From NCBI GenBank assembly GCA_028554795.2, contig CM068841.1:27893721-27957720 (forward strand): a stretch of DNA of 64,000 bases, written 5' to 3'. This document shows positions 10,001 to 25,500 of this stretch, piece by piece. The stretch is from Sinohyriopsis cumingii (lineage: Eukaryota > Mollusca > Bivalvia > Unionida > Unionidae). Made by a program: the position numbers and the translations under genes. The notes under the pieces were generated by a model. It worked only from the letters and a program-made list of their open reading frames with translations. It did no database searches and was not told the DNA's origin. Each line of letters opens with the position of its first letter. Positions within the stretch are counted from its first letter, which is position 1.

Positions 10001-13000
10001 TACTATTTAGTAGGTATCAGCCACGTATTTACTTATGTTTCTATTTTTTATTTCATATATTTAATTGTTTTTTTACATCTAACTCTCATATTTATTTTAG
10101 TAGTCAATATTACCTTGGGCTTAATTAACTGTTACGGTTATTTTATACAGGTAATGGAAGGACTTTATGTTGAATGATATTTATTTTACAATTAATCTAG
10201 ATTGCAGGAACTACCACAGTTCTCAACAAAACATTTTTCTTTTCATTTGAGTTCAGACTATTGGTTTACTCACTTGGTAAACTGGTCTTTTACAATTAAG
10301 GGTTATCAAATTTCCTGCATTGGCAATTGATTGCATTACTGCCTGGCTAACAGTGTAACAGTGTATTGTTCTCACTCAACAGTGTGATAAAACTTAAGCC
10401 AAATTCATTGCGTATACTTAGGGACAGACCATTTAATTTTTAGAAAGAGGGTGGGCAGGAATTTTTCAACAAAAAATCAGCCCTCAAAATAGTTTGAATT
10501 TTTTTTACTCTGATTCATTGAAAACATAACCTATTTTTTATATAGTAGTTGAAAAAATATCTGGAGGTAAATGAAAGATAATATCATTGCTCAGAAGAAA
10601 ATCGCCAAGCCCCCCAGGAAAATAAATAATTCAATAGCTCCTTTTATATGCCAAACCTATATGCTGCCAGGGCTCTTTAATATAAAATAATGCAACACTC
10701 ACTCACTATAAGAGCCTTCATTGTAACAAATTACCTGTTATAATGCTCTTCATCATAAGACATTCCCCATTATAAGGCCCTTCATTATGACATATACCCC
10801 ATTATAAGGCCCTTCATCATAACAAATTCTCCATTATAAGGCCCTTCATCATAGCACATTCCCCATTATAAGGCCCTTCATTATAAGACATTCCCCATTA
10901 TAAGGCCCTTCATCATAGCACATTCCCCATTATAAAGCCCTTCATCATAACATATTCTCAATTATAAGGCCCTTCATCATAGCACATTCTCAATTATAAG
11001 GCCCTTCATCATAGCACATTCTCCATTATAAGGCCCTTCATTATAACATATCCCCTATTATAAGGCCCTTCATCATAAGACATTCCCCATTATAAGGCCC
11101 TTCATCATAGCACATTCCCCATTATAAGGCCCTTCATCATAACATATTCTCCATTATAAGGCCCTTCATCATAACATATTCCCCATTATAAAGCCCTTCA
11201 TCATAACATATTCCCCATTATAAGGCCCTTCATCATAACATATTCCCCATTATAAGGCCCTTCATCATAACACATTCCCCATCATAAGGCCCTTCATCAT
11301 AACATATTCCCCATTATAAGGACCTTCATTATAACACATTCATTATAAGGCCCTTCATCATAACATATTCCCCATTATAAGGCCCTTTGTCACAACACAT
11401 TCCATTATAATGCCTTTAATCATAATACATTCTTTGTTATAAGGCCCTTCTTTATAACAAATGCCCTGTTATAAGACCCTTCAGTATAACACATTTCCTG
11501 TTATAAGGTGGGTATGATTGTGTATCCCATTTCATTAATTGGTGATAAAATTGTATGTATAATGTAATTCATTATAGGGCAGTCTCAGTATAAGGTGGTA
11601 TACATCAAGGTTCCCATTAAAAGAATTAAAATGAGGGAATGCTGTCTAGGTCAAGATTTATCAAATTGTCCATTTAATCATTTGATCAGACTGCAACATT
11701 AAAGTTAAGGTAGACTAGATTCAGTTGCTGCATGATTTGTGTGTGGAGAATTTCAAAAGAAAATTATTTACTTTTAAAATAAGAATACCTAAAGAAATTT
11801 AGGTCATTTAAGTGTAAAATTGTGACGTATCACAGTGTCAGATTTTAAGTAAAGGTCGATATTTTTCCAGTTTTAAAGTTTCATATTTTTTAAGGTTTAA
11901 AAACAAATGGGAAATGTGATAGAATATTCTGTATACAAGAAATCATTGTTATAAACATAGTGCCCTTTATTATTAATGAAATTTGACAGGCATAAATGCG
12001 TATTCAAAAAGGATTTTAAATTAGAATTTTTAGTAGATGCCAATGAAAAATGAAACAAAATATGTTGATATTGAAATGTTGATTGATTTGTCTTTGTTAT
12101 GTTACAAATTTATAAATGTTAAGGCTGGCTTATAGTATCATCAGCTGTAAAAAATGTGAAGCTCAACTAGGACATAGTCATATTGGAACACAGTCAGCAC
12201 ATGGCATTGTCAGACTGGGATGCATGATTTTAGAATTGTATGGCTTTTGTTTCAGATTCATGATTTCAGCAGAGATTGTTTTTATTTGTTAAATGATTAG
12301 AAAAGAATGAAATGGACCATTAAATATTTCAGTGAAGGATATTTAAATCATGAAAATTCCTGCCCCCATTTTTGTATCCCCTCCAAAAAATAATAGTCTC
12401 AGGATAGAGAGCTAATTTCAAATAATCCCCTCCTCCCTAATAAAATGCCAGAAGGTAATTGGAACATTCTACAATTAATAATATTATGTCAGATTATTGC
12501 ACTTGTGCATCTTTACCCTTAAGAAAATTTAATTATAAATTATGCATCTTCCACATTAGCTCCTATAGAGACATTTAACTTCATATTATGGGCCTAGATG
12601 ATACAACTGAAGACAGTCGTGTCTCAATAATTATTAATTAATTCATTCATTAACATCATACATGAATGGACATAATTTAGAGGAAATCAATTACAGAAAA
12701 AATATTTTTGTATACTTTAGTTTTCTGACATTTATATATTTGATAAATTTAGTGAAATTAATATTTTATTAAATTAAATTTAATATTATGAATATGAATC
12801 AAATCAATCTTAATTTAACTAGAGTTACAGTAAGTGGGCAAGGAGACCCTTGCAAAATCATGGTTATATTGGGTCTTGGGGCCCCCACCCAAACCCTAAA
12901 GCCCTATTGGGAAAACTCACTGTCAGCCATTCAGAACCTGATGTGCACTCACTGTAGGATAAATAATCCCCAAAATATTGCAAATACCAACAGTAAGGAC

Positions 13001-16000
13001 AAGTCATTTTTATAACATTTGTCAACAGTAAGGACTAGCAATTTTATTTTAAAAAAATTATAACATTTGTCAACAGTAAAGACTAGTCATTTTATAACAT
13101 TTGTTAACAGCAAGGACTAGTCATTTTATAACATTTATTAACAGTAAGGACTAGTCACTTTATAATATTTGTCAACATTAAGGACCAGTCATTTTTTAGT
13201 ATTTGTCAACAGTAAGGACTAGTCACTTTATTATATTTGTCAAGGATAATTTGTATTATCTGGTTGATAATGATCTTTGCACAGGCAGATCAGTCAGTTA
13301 CATCTGATTATCTGAGTTCCACAATACTGAAAAAACTTTGATGTATATTTTGGTCTGTAGCAGTTGAATTTTGTTTGTAAAGAAATCCTAATTTATGTAT
13401 AATGTGATTCAATACAAAAAGTAAGTTAATTTGTCCTTGATTAAAAAAACAGACTTTTATAACACCTTGGTCTTAAATCAAAAATAAATAAATAAACATT
13501 AGTTTCTGTCTTTGAAAAGTCTTGCATGCGAACAGTCAGACAGACACCTCCTCATTCCTGAATAAGTGTATATGTATGTATTCAACATTATCAAGCCTTG
13601 CATATGGTGCTATCTGTCAAACTAATTAAAGAAATCATTTCACCTTTATAATTCTTAAAGTAGAAACTATTTCATTTTAATGATATACATGTCTTTCACA
13701 GGATGGACAAGTGCACATGATCCTCGTGTAACTCCAACAGAATTAGAGCTCAGGAGAGCAAAGGTAAATACATGTATAGTTAACCTTGTTTTAGTCTACA
13801 ACAGCCTTACTATAGTGCCCTTCATTACAACATGGTTTATGTTATAAGGCTCCTGATTATAACATGCTATCTGTTATAAGGTCCCTCATTATAACATGCT
13901 TTCTGTTATAAGGTCCCTCATTATGGCATGCTTTCTGTTATAAGGTCCCTCATTATGACATGATTTCTGTTATAAGTCCCTCATTATGACATGCTTTCTG
14001 TTATAAGGCTACTCATAATAACATAGTTCCTATTATGAGGCCGTTAGTTATAAAATGGTTCCTTGTTAACATGCCCCTCATTATGACATGGTTCCTATTA
14101 TAATGCAGGTATGATTGTGGATTCCATTTCATTACTCATTATATACATTATGTACATACGATACTTCAGTACTATAAAAAGTGATATCATGGCCAGGAGA
14201 CTCAAATCGTTTGAACTTCTCAAATTTCTTGAGATGCATGTAAGTCTTAATAATTTTACTTCTTTTTTAAAAAAAAGTATATATATATATATATACAAAT
14301 TTCCAAATATAATTTATAGACAAAACCTGGTCCTTGCATTACTCAACAACATTAGTAACATTTGTGTAGCTGGAATTTAACTTACTATAATTATCCCTCA
14401 ATTTTGGATTTTAATCTGCTTGATTCTTTTGCACCATAGATATAAAATGATACTGTCATAACAAAATGCAGTCAAACACTGTTAATTTTGGCATTCTAAT
14501 ATAGTACACATGGGCAGCTGTGTCTCCTATTGTGATTGTTAACAAAATATTCAATAAATTGCCTCTGATATTTGTATATTATTTGTCAACTAGTTAAATT
14601 TTAAACAGCAAGTATTTGTGTTATATCTGTTAACAGTGCCAGACCATTTATATATTTGTATTTGGATATGAGAACATTAAAAATAAAGGTTAAAGAAACA
14701 AATTACAAGATCATCAACATGGAGGAAGACAGGTTTGAAAATGATTGATAATTACTGGAAAACTCAAATTTTATGTGTCATCATTAAAAATAAATTTTAA
14801 TGGAATAGTGGACTAGTCAGCCTTTCAAGACAATTAATGAACACTCTTTTTGTACAGAATAAATATTTGTATTTGAATTCATCAGTTTCCAGGGAGGAAT
14901 TTTTAATATTTCACTAGTTTATGATGAAAGTAAAAATGTCATTGTCTTGAGTCAATTCCTATTTCTGTACAAGTTTCAACAGGATAAAGAGTGTGGTCAA
15001 AGTTAGTGGTGTTTTACTTTAAAAAGAATAAAGTTGCACAATGTTTCAATAAAGATGCTGATTTGTATATTGCTTTCAGTGATGGTAACATTTAAATAAA
15101 ATAACAACAGCCCTTATAACAAGATGGTCAAAACAATGCAGTATCCTGAATGTATAAATTATGCATTTAAAATGCATACATATAAAAATTAGTATTTGGC
15201 TAAATTTACAGTACAATTTGAAGATATCATAGATTAGACTTGGTCTGTTTAAAATGATTCAATAACACAGAGATAAAATTGATAGAGGGCAAAGTTCAAT
15301 TTTAAACAGCACAAGGTGACACAGTACATAAAACAGTTATAGCAAATTCCTGCTTTTCAGAATCTGTGACATCAAATATAAGAATGATTTTTTTTACAGT
15401 GACATGAAATGATTCTTGTGTTTGATATGATTATAAAGAAACATTGCTAATTGCAGAGAATAAAACTTACAACTGTAGACAGTCATCCTGCAGGTTTCTT
15501 GATAAAACAGCTGTGAACAGTCATCCTGCTGGCTTCTTGATAAAATATACAGCTGTAGACAGTCATCCTGCTGGCATCTTGATAAAACTTATAACTATAG
15601 ACAGTCATCCTGCTAGCTTCTTGATAAAACTTACAGCTGTATATAGTCATCCTGTTGGCTTATTGATAAAATTTACAACACAACTGTAGACAGTCATCCA
15701 GCTGGCTTCTTGATAAAACTTACAGCTATAGACAGTCATCCTGTTGGCTTCTTGATAAAACTTACTACTGTAGACAGTCATCCTACTGGCTTCTTGATAA
15801 AACTTAAAACAGTTACTGTAGACAGCCATCATGCTGGCTTCTTGATAAAACTTACAACTGTAGACAGTCATCCTGCTGGCTGCTTGATAAAGACAATTTA
15901 TCAACCATAAAGTATTTGCTGGTTTTTTTTTCTTCTCATTTTAAATGGATGACAAAGAACAGCATTTCATATACTTTTACAATGATTATGCAAGTACAGT

Positions 16001-18482
16001 TGCTTACATAAGTATAAGTCAATGATGAGAACAAGACCAATGAGGCAAAAATAAAAACTTCCTGTCTAGCTTTCTCTTTCACTATGATTCCATTAAAGTT
16101 GTACTTATTTATATGCCTAAATTCTTTTTTAGTTGGAAAACATGTGTTAAAAGGGGTTTGTAATTGTTTCCTCATTTGTTTTGGTATTGGTACATCAAGT
16201 ATGATCAGAAGTCTTTTCTTTGATTATTTAACTTATATGTGTTTCAATACATAATTAATTATCTTGCATATTTATATTTAATATTTAAACTTGGACCTTT
16301 ATCATAAATTTTAGAAATAAGCCCATCTGCTCTCTCTGGTATTTCAGTCCCTGCAGGAGGGACATATCAGTCTCTAGTGCAGCTGGCCACTCCTAGGGAC
16401 ACGATTCATTGCTTTTGTTATGTTGAATTGGCAGGGTTGTCATCTTTATTTCTTGCATCCCACTGGCCAGAATATTGCTAAAAACAACTTTAAGTATATG
16501 ATTAAATTATCAGCTATTGGAGGCCCTAGGTTGAAAGGCAAGGTTAGGAGCTCTGTAATTCAACTTTCGGTCATTGTGCAAATGTTCTCTGGATGTCTAA
16601 TGTGTGCTGAAGTTTTACATGCCTTGTGATAATATCATCTTATATCATTGTTACTTATTTGGAGTCATATTCCCTTGAAAGAAAAGCCACTCAGCCAAGT
16701 TATACTGCCATCCTTGAACAGTGAATAGATGAGAGAAAGCAGGTGTGCTTAATTTAAAGGGAAAAAAATTCACCTTGCTTTAGCTCAGGCTAATTGGCTC
16801 AGTTACTAACATCGTAAAAGTACCAAATAGGCAAAGACATTTAATATCACAATAATTAATTGGTTCCTTTACACACTCACGTAAATCAATAAAGTTAACT
16901 GTTGTTTTGAAGCCACTAACATCTGTACCATTTATTTCAGTCAGATTTCAAATCAGTTATCACATGATCTTCCATAATTATTCTTAACTCTGTACAGTAT
17001 ATATATATAATCAGCAGAGGGAGTATTAGTACCTAATAAAAAAGAAGTATATTTCATGACTGCAACTAATACAAGATTGACTACATTATGATTAGAATTT
17101 AAAACAATTTCACAGTAATGCCAACTGTTACAGAGCAATAGTACATTTTGATTTTGTGATAGAATACTCTTGCTGAAACCCAAAGCAATCAATCCTCACT
17201 CTTTAGGATATAAGTAAAATAGGTCATTGTCTCATGATAGTCTGGTGAAAAGCCAGAAATGAACTTAGAAGCAAAGTATTATGTCAATGATGTCTTGGAT
17301 TTTTATTGTGCCTGGCATTATATACCTATATGAGTGTGTTTTTTGTAAAGTGTTAGTAATTGTACATGATTTCTTTGTTTTTGACTTTGATAACAAGGTC
17401 TCCCAAGGGACAGCAATTATCAAAGATTTGCTTTAATCTGGTAACACAATTTATTCTAATTAGATTTTAAATAGCTGTGCTAGAGTAGTATGTTATATAC
17501 TTTGCTGGAATTGGAATTGCTCAAATTTGCTCAGTGCATTTCAATATGCAAAACAGTATAAACTAAGTTTGACTGGTCCAATAATTTTAATTTTTTAATT
17601 TTAATGGTTACTACACAAAGATGTACATGAATGTTCTGGTAATTTTGAATGATTTTCAGAACAGCCCAGGTGATGCCAACTTAGTGACTTTTAATTTTTT
17701 TTCTAATTTACTCATATCCCTGTATGTGATAAGTAAGAAATGACCCCCCCCCCCACATCCCCCACCACCACCACAGAATTATGAATGGTCCAGTTCTCTT
17801 AATGTTTGTTAATCCCTAATACATTCTTTTGTGCTGATACTTTAACTGTTGGTTAGTTTAAAGTCTGAAGAAACAAAGTGTTAACATTAAAGTTTTTATT
17901 ATAGCCATAATACTGATACCATAATCAAGTTCAAGTTTGAGTCATACCATTTGTGTGATTCCTTTGTCTGTAAATGTTCCTAATTTCTGTTTTCACAACA
18001 TGACAGTGTGATTTAATTCTATATTGTAAGCCAGATAATGATAAACATTTTTTATTCTTCCTATTTTGTCCCCAAATGAGGATCATCTAGAAGTTTTTAA
18101 GCTAAAAACCAATATATTCTTCTAAAAAGACTGGCCAAACAAATATATAGTTGATACAAACCAAGTTCAGTACATATGATAATTCAGTTTCTGATGTAAA
18201 TGGCTACAAAACACACAAGACTAAACAGGTAAACATTTCTGATGTAAATGGCTACAAAACACACAAGACTAAACAGGTAAACATTTCTGAGTTTTAAGCC
18301 ATTGTCTTCTGCATGAGATCAGAAAGAAAATTATTTTGTTAGATATGACAAGGAATTAATTTCTAACCATCTAGATTTGATAACATTACAGGCTAGATCT
18401 AACCAAAAGGTATGTATGGGGTGCAAACCCTCACCAAACACCAATAGGCTAGACTTTGGTTTTGCTGGTAATGGTCATTATT

Positions 18483-18551
<69 letters not shown>

Positions 18552-21500
18552 TGCATAACTCTGAATAATGCATGTACTGTCACCTCCCATACACTGAAGT
18601 TTATAAGAACTATAAGAGTTATCAGATTAAGACTAATGATGTATACTACCAACTCTTGTGTGATACAAGATTAAGATAATCATGAATCCTCACAAGCAAT
18701 GCATATATTACCACCTTCAATTTGGCAAAATATATTTCATAATGTTTATTTTTATCATATTTATGATATTTATGTGATATTTATGATATTAAGTAATATT
18801 TCTAATGAAAATGTATAAAAAACTAAGCAGTTGAAAGCTGCTCAATCCAAGATTTTATGATAAAAACTGTTTTGTGAATACATATGTAATTTAAGGATTC
18901 TTAATAGATCATAATATAATAACAAGGTAAATACATGTACATGTATCACTTATAAGAAATACTTAATGTTAACATACATACTCAGTTGTGAAAAAATGCA
19001 GCAGCAGATCTGAGTCTATGCAGTTTCTTTGGAGTAATCATTAGAATAAAGCAATACAGACCCTGATCTGCCAGTGCATTATGTGACAGAAGATCAGGGT
19101 CTGTGTTGTCTGCAGTTTGACTGAATTGTAATTGAGTATGTATGTTACTTCACATACATAAAATTGGATGGAATTAAGATATTGTCATGGTAAATATAGA
19201 TGAAATCATTAGCAGGTTGATGTGCCATGCAAAAAAGTAATATTGTCATTAAAATTGTAATCAACTAAATTATATGAGTAATTCATTAAAGACTGCTGTA
19301 AAAGACCAGTCTTATATACAGCACAATATTTTGTGTTGCACCTCAGCACCAAGGGTTTATTTGGACTTGGGTAATATTTGTTTATACATTTCTTACACAC
19401 CATGCAATAACGTCACACTCAGAAAAGACAACAAGTGCTATAAAAGCATTGTGTCCATATAATGCACAAGCAGTTTCTTTACTGTGAAAGGTTCAGTTTA
19501 GTTATGAGTAGTTTACATGTATATCAAATACATCTTCTGGTCTCTCCTATATTGTCATGAACATATGCCAGGCTGCATATCTTGAGCTGAGATGCATCAG
19601 CTCAATTTGCAAATATCTTTCAGTTGATGCCACTAAAACACTTTTGTGTTCATTAGTACTTTAAAAACTGGACTATTGTAACTCAATTCTGTCTGGTTCA
19701 TCTCAATATCTGCTCCAGAAACTTCAAAAAGTTCAAAACAGCTGCTCGGATCATACTTAGAGTACCATGATCAGAGCACACCTTCCTGCTGCTCTGTACC
19801 CTACACTGGCTATCCATTCGATCCAGAATCAAACACAAAATTTGTTCTCTGTGATACGTTTCACTGTCGGACTCTAGTCCAACATACCTATCTGACCTCA
19901 CCCATGTGTACACACCAGCAAGATACTTACACTCCACTTTTGACAATCGTATACTCATTATTCCCACTATGAAAACAAAGTCATATGGACAGCATACCAG
20001 GGCCCAGCAACGTGGAATGAATTGCCCACTGAACTTAGACACAAAGACACAGTGATTATCCCATTCAAGAGTGCTGTCAAAACTCACTTATTTTGACTGC
20101 AAGAACAAACTTAAAGACCTAATAATGTTTCCTACCTTAAATATTCTTAGCATATTTTTTTATGTTTTCTAATTTCATGGTGTTTGTTTTTGTAATCATA
20201 TCATTATATGTTTTTTATCTTATAGGTGTTGTCTAATGTTGTAAAACGCTTAGAGCTTCTAAACATTAGGCGCTATGCAAAGTCCTCATTATTATTATTA
20301 TACTGTTTGGCATTTTCTAGTTTATTTTCATTAAATTTGTGTCCTCCTCCTACCCTCAAACAAGCATTCATGCTGAGAAAGATTCATTTCAAAACATCTA
20401 GCATTTTATATAGTGTTGTGACTAAGAACATGTAGCAGTATTTGATTACATTTTGTTTGTTTTGCAGGATAAAAATTAGGTTGACTCAATTTCAGAATCA
20501 TGCATACTCAAGCCAATATTGAAAAAAATATTTATTTTTTAAGAAAAACATAAATTATTCAAAAAAAATGTATAAAAATTTAGTTCTCAATTAAAATACT
20601 CTGAATATACAAATTTTCATTGAGTACCAGTTATTATGGAATCAGTACTACCACCTCCTCCAAGCCACACATTTAAATTCTTGTGACAATTAACGTCTTT
20701 GTTTTGTAAAACAACAAAACATGATACCTATAAAATTAAATGAATCCATGGAATCTTTACAATGTACATCATTCTTTTCAGTAATTTTTTTTAAATGAAC
20801 AAACAGCCTAGTCTTTTCTAATTGTAATCATTCTTTTCTTTCATGATATGTATATGGATGTTTGTACATTTCCAGAGTATGTTTGTTCCTAAACCTCCCT
20901 CTGAACAAAGTCGGGAAGGGAGAGACCATTTAGCTATGAAATACATGTACAGCTCCTCCACTCAGAAGTAAGTAAAAAGAATAGTCTAGAAGTATGATGT
21001 AATGTACTTGCAGGTATCAAAATATCTTTGAAGGTTTTATTATTAGAATTAATTTTATTACAGTGAAACGCTTCATTAGGTATTTGTTTTAAAAATCCTC
21101 ACTGTAGACAAATAGTTTTCATCTGAGATCATTATATACATCAGGTTGATACATGCATGAAAATATGGTCTTTTCATAATAGTGGTCTTTAAAGTCATGT
21201 ATGTATGTATGTATGTATGTATGTATGTATGTATGTATGTATATATGCATGTATGTAGTATGCATGTATGTATGTATATATCTATGTATGTATGTACATA
21301 TGTATGTATGTATGTATGCATGTATGTACTAGGTACATATTTATGTATGTACGTACATACACATGTACATATGCCTGCATGCATGCATGCATGCATGCAT
21401 GGATGAATGTATGTATGTATGTATGCATGAATCTGTTTTCAAATGCCTGATACCATAGTCAGTACATGGAAAATAGATATCAATTTGTAATTCATGATAG

Positions 21501-22488
21501 TGATTTTGGTGTGTTAATTGTTTGCTTTGACAGAGCATATGAGGAGGTAGCATGGGATGAGATGCTCTCTCCCAAACAGTGGGCCCCTGTCTCAACTCTA
21601 GAACAAAGGCCCGATATGATCTCACAAGTTTTCACGCTCAAGAGATATGACCCTGCAGCAAAGGAATGGCAGGTATGATCAGTACAGTAGTCCATCAATG
21701 TATAGACCATCTATTTACCATGTAACACAGGTGTGAGCCTAGATCCCATTAAATTAAGTTTTATTCTATTATTTTTATTTTATTTTAGTTCTTGATTATT
21801 GAGAATCAATTATAATAGCATGGTTTAATACCACAGTGCAATGGGTGAGCAAAATACAGCCCTTGACCTGGTTTTATCCCTTAATTTACATCATAGGGTG
21901 TGGCTTTAAAAAAAATCACTTATCTGGCCTATGCCCTGGAGGAAGTTGCCCATTCCTGTGATACAATCTATTTCTGTGCTTATGGACTATTATCGCACAT
22001 GCTTATTGGAATATGCTGTATTTTAAGGTAACCTCATTTATAACATGAGTAACTTTCCTATTGGCAGTTGTTAAATATTGCATCATATTTCTTTTCTTTT
22101 GTCTGGGTTGTTCACAAAATGAAGTATTTGTAGGATTTGTTAATTTTAAATTTAAAAATTCTGGTACTTTTATTTTTTTAACTTAACCTGGTAAAATGTT
22201 TTTTAACTTAAATTGGTAAAATATTCCATGTTATCTATTTTAAAATGTTTTTTTTCTTCTTATTTTAACTTCTAATAAACAATAAAAATGTTACAATGTG
22301 CAAATACAAACCAAGTTTTATGCTTTTACACCATCCTTAGCTATTTAAGAAAGCACTATGTAACTGGTAACAAAATTAATTCCAATAAACTGATACAAGT
22401 AGTTTATTTACAACAAAACAATGCAATCTACCTGCAACTGCCAGTATTAAAAACTATTGCCAACATTGTTTACACCTTTAGTAAAGTA

Positions 22489-22520
<32 letters not shown>

Positions 22521-25500
22521 AGGGATTAGGAAAGTCTTGGGACCGGTTCCAGACCAGGCGAGGCTATTATAAAAATGGATCCATTGTCTTGTAAGTATTT
22601 TTCCTCATTTTGTATATCGATACACATCAAAGATTTTTCTTAATCATTATATTTTACTGGCATTGAGGCTTCTATAATGAGTTTCTTGGTCATTTTATAG
22701 TGACCAGTTCATAGTGAAATATATTTCACAGCATATAAAACTAATCACATTCATTAGAACTGTGGCATCTTAAATAAGTTTCTGTATTAAAGCTACAAAT
22801 TTCAATGTGGTTTAATTAGGTTATTACAAACCATGTGTTGCCTCATTTTTTAAAGCCTTGAAAAAACAGTGTTATCTACATCCTGGTGTGTGATATTTTG
22901 CAATTGTTGATGTTACATATACAAACCAGTTGTTAACAGGTACAGAAAAAGAAGGTATTAAATAAGTTTCTTTGCTCATGATTTACCTTTCAGAAAAAGG
23001 AAGAATGCTCCACTAAATTAACATGGCCAAATTTTAAAATCAGCACTTATTCTTGAACAAATAAGTCATAGGATTGACTGATAACTTCAAATAAATAATG
23101 CACATTTCTGAAATCTGAAAGAGATTTCTTGAAGTTATGAAGATTTGAAATTGTACATGTATATGCAATACTTCATCATTATAACAATAATTCATGGCAA
23201 CCATGTAATGTACTGACTTGTAAGTATTTCATGCATATTATTTTAATACTAGATAATACCATGACTATATCTCCTTGATACTATGATACAATACCATGAC
23301 TATATCTCCTTGATACTACGTAACACTATGACTATATCTCCTTGATACTATGTAATACCATGATTATAACTCCTTGATACTTCGTAACACCATGACTATA
23401 TCTCCTTGATACACTGGAATACCATGACTATATCTCCTTGATACTATGTAATACCTTGAATATATCTTCTTGATACTTATAATACCATGACTATATCTCC
23501 TTGATACTATGTTGTACCATGACCATAACTTCTTGATACCATGTAATACCCTGACTATAACTCCTTGATACTACATAATACCATGACTATATCTCATTGT
23601 TACTATGTTGTACCATGACTATAACTTCTTGATAAAATGAAGGTTCCTATATCGAAGAAGAGATGTATGCTGCATAGAAAATGAACATGCTGGCCTCCTG
23701 AGCAACTGCTAGACCAATACATTATGTGGTAAAAAGCTGTGATTACACAAACCTTCATACAGTTCTGGTTGCTTAGACTCTTTAGAGGATCATGAGAATG
23801 AAGGCAAAAGAATAGCTGACTCAAAGCCACACTGCTAGGCTGAATTGATACACGTTACTTTTTCCTTTCAGTTGCAGTCCAAATCCAAGATTTGAACAAA
23901 TACCTGGATATAGGTAAGAATCTGAAACATTTGTCTTCATGATATTTGTTAAGAAAAAGAATATATGAAAGTGGAAAACCCATCACAGTGTTATAAACTG
24001 TCAGAATCAATAGCAGCATTGTCAACTGACATAGTCAAGCACTAATTATCAGTTTATATATGATCCACCTCTTAAAGGAATGTTGGTTGTTATGAAAATT
24101 GAGAAAATGCTTACTTTGAACCAAATTAAACTATTATTCAAAAGAATGTGAACTAGATGTGCAATATTTTGTAAATATTTGATGAAATAGGTTCTGAAAT
24201 GACCTGATATTGTCTGAAATTGCTTTCAATGTTGATAAAGCATTAAATGTTCAAGTTAATGACTAAATGGAAGAAACCATTTTCAATTGCCTTTGATGGT
24301 ACTATATGCTGACTGATTACCATATTTCTCCAATGACAGATGATGAACCTTTCTCCATCTTTTAGAGGAGATGCAATGGTTCAATTGGTAGAGCACTAGA
24401 CTCATAATGATAGTGTTCTGGGTTAGTCAATGTGTCCTTGGGAAAGGCAGTGTAGTAGGTTAGTCAATGTGTCCTTGGGAAAGGCAGTGTTGTGGGTTAG
24501 TCAATGTGTCCTTGAGAAAGGCAGTGTTCTGGGTTAGTCAATGTGTCCTTGGGAAAGGCAGTGTTCTGGGTTAGTCAATGTGTCCTTGGGAAAGGCAGTG
24601 TTCTGGGTTAGTCAATGTGTCCTTGGGAAAGGCAGTGTTCTGGGTTAGTCAATGTGTCCTTGGGAAAGGCAGTGTAGTGGGTTAGTCAATGTGTCCTTGG
24701 GAAAGGCACTCAACTTCCATTCCACAGCATGTTAAAGTCAATAATCTGATAATATGCTCAAAATGCTGATTAATTAACCAAAAAAATTCTTTTTGGAAAA
24801 CGTAGTCAAATACTTAAAGAAAGCTGTGTATAATGATGTGCCAACCTACTTTCTATCTCTTGGATTTATGTAAATGTTTGTGTTTAATAAATTTTAGGCT
24901 CAGCTATTGTATTGTTGTAAATCAATAATTGTTACACAGAATATTGTTTATACACTGCTGCAACTAGTTAAAGTTGGATACGTACATTTCAGTATAACTG
25001 CATTATCATCAAATATGTTAATGAATTGTATGATTTACTTTTTCCTAGTGGTTGTGTAGGAGGAGAAAACTTGGATGAAGTAGACAATTCTCAAGAGAAG
25101 TTCAAACCCTTTACAATAAAACGTGTTGATATTCCTTTCTACAGTGAAACAGGACAGTAAGTATTATCTGCCATTTAAACACAGTAAAGCATAACTTTAC
25201 ATTTCATAACATATATTGTCTACTACATTCAGTATTTCAGTATTATTGATATTCCAACAAAATATACTTTAGAAGGGTGGATTTCACCATCTTCAAACTC
25301 CCCACTACTAGGAGATAAAACATAACTGAAGCATATGCATTTGATTTTCCATTCTGTCCTCTGTGAATTGTCATCACTTTCAGATTTCTCAGAGAAGTTA
25401 GAGTTAGTCCCCCTTATATTCCTTTGACTGTCATCAATCCTAATATCTCTTAATATTTGGATTCCAGCAAAAGAACATGATATAGCAGTAATGTTTTCTT

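Noticed and set aside
10705-11515. Regular short repeats that could be mistaken for a CRISPR array
   Set aside because: Units are directly contiguous without unique spacers, units drift in sequence, and the context is a eukaryotic intron.
15444-15910. ORFs on both strands at 15444-15910
   Set aside because: Generated by the 42-bp minisatellite.
18377-18674. Overlapping ORFs with Ser-Leu, Arg-Glu and Thr-His runs
   Set aside because: Translations of the (CT)n(CA)n microsatellite.
21076-21625. Several ORFs with Met-Tyr-Val-Cys or His-Thr-Tyr-Ile repeats
   Set aside because: Translations of the ATGT microsatellite; the real exon 4 overlaps only 21534-21672 on the + strand.
21492-21710. 72-codon minus ORF
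   Set aside because: Antisense shadow of SPMIP7-like exon 4.
24366-24440. Functional tRNA gene
   Set aside because: Only the A-box half and part of the anticodon arm resemble a tRNA; B box and acceptor stem are not intact and SINE body follows.
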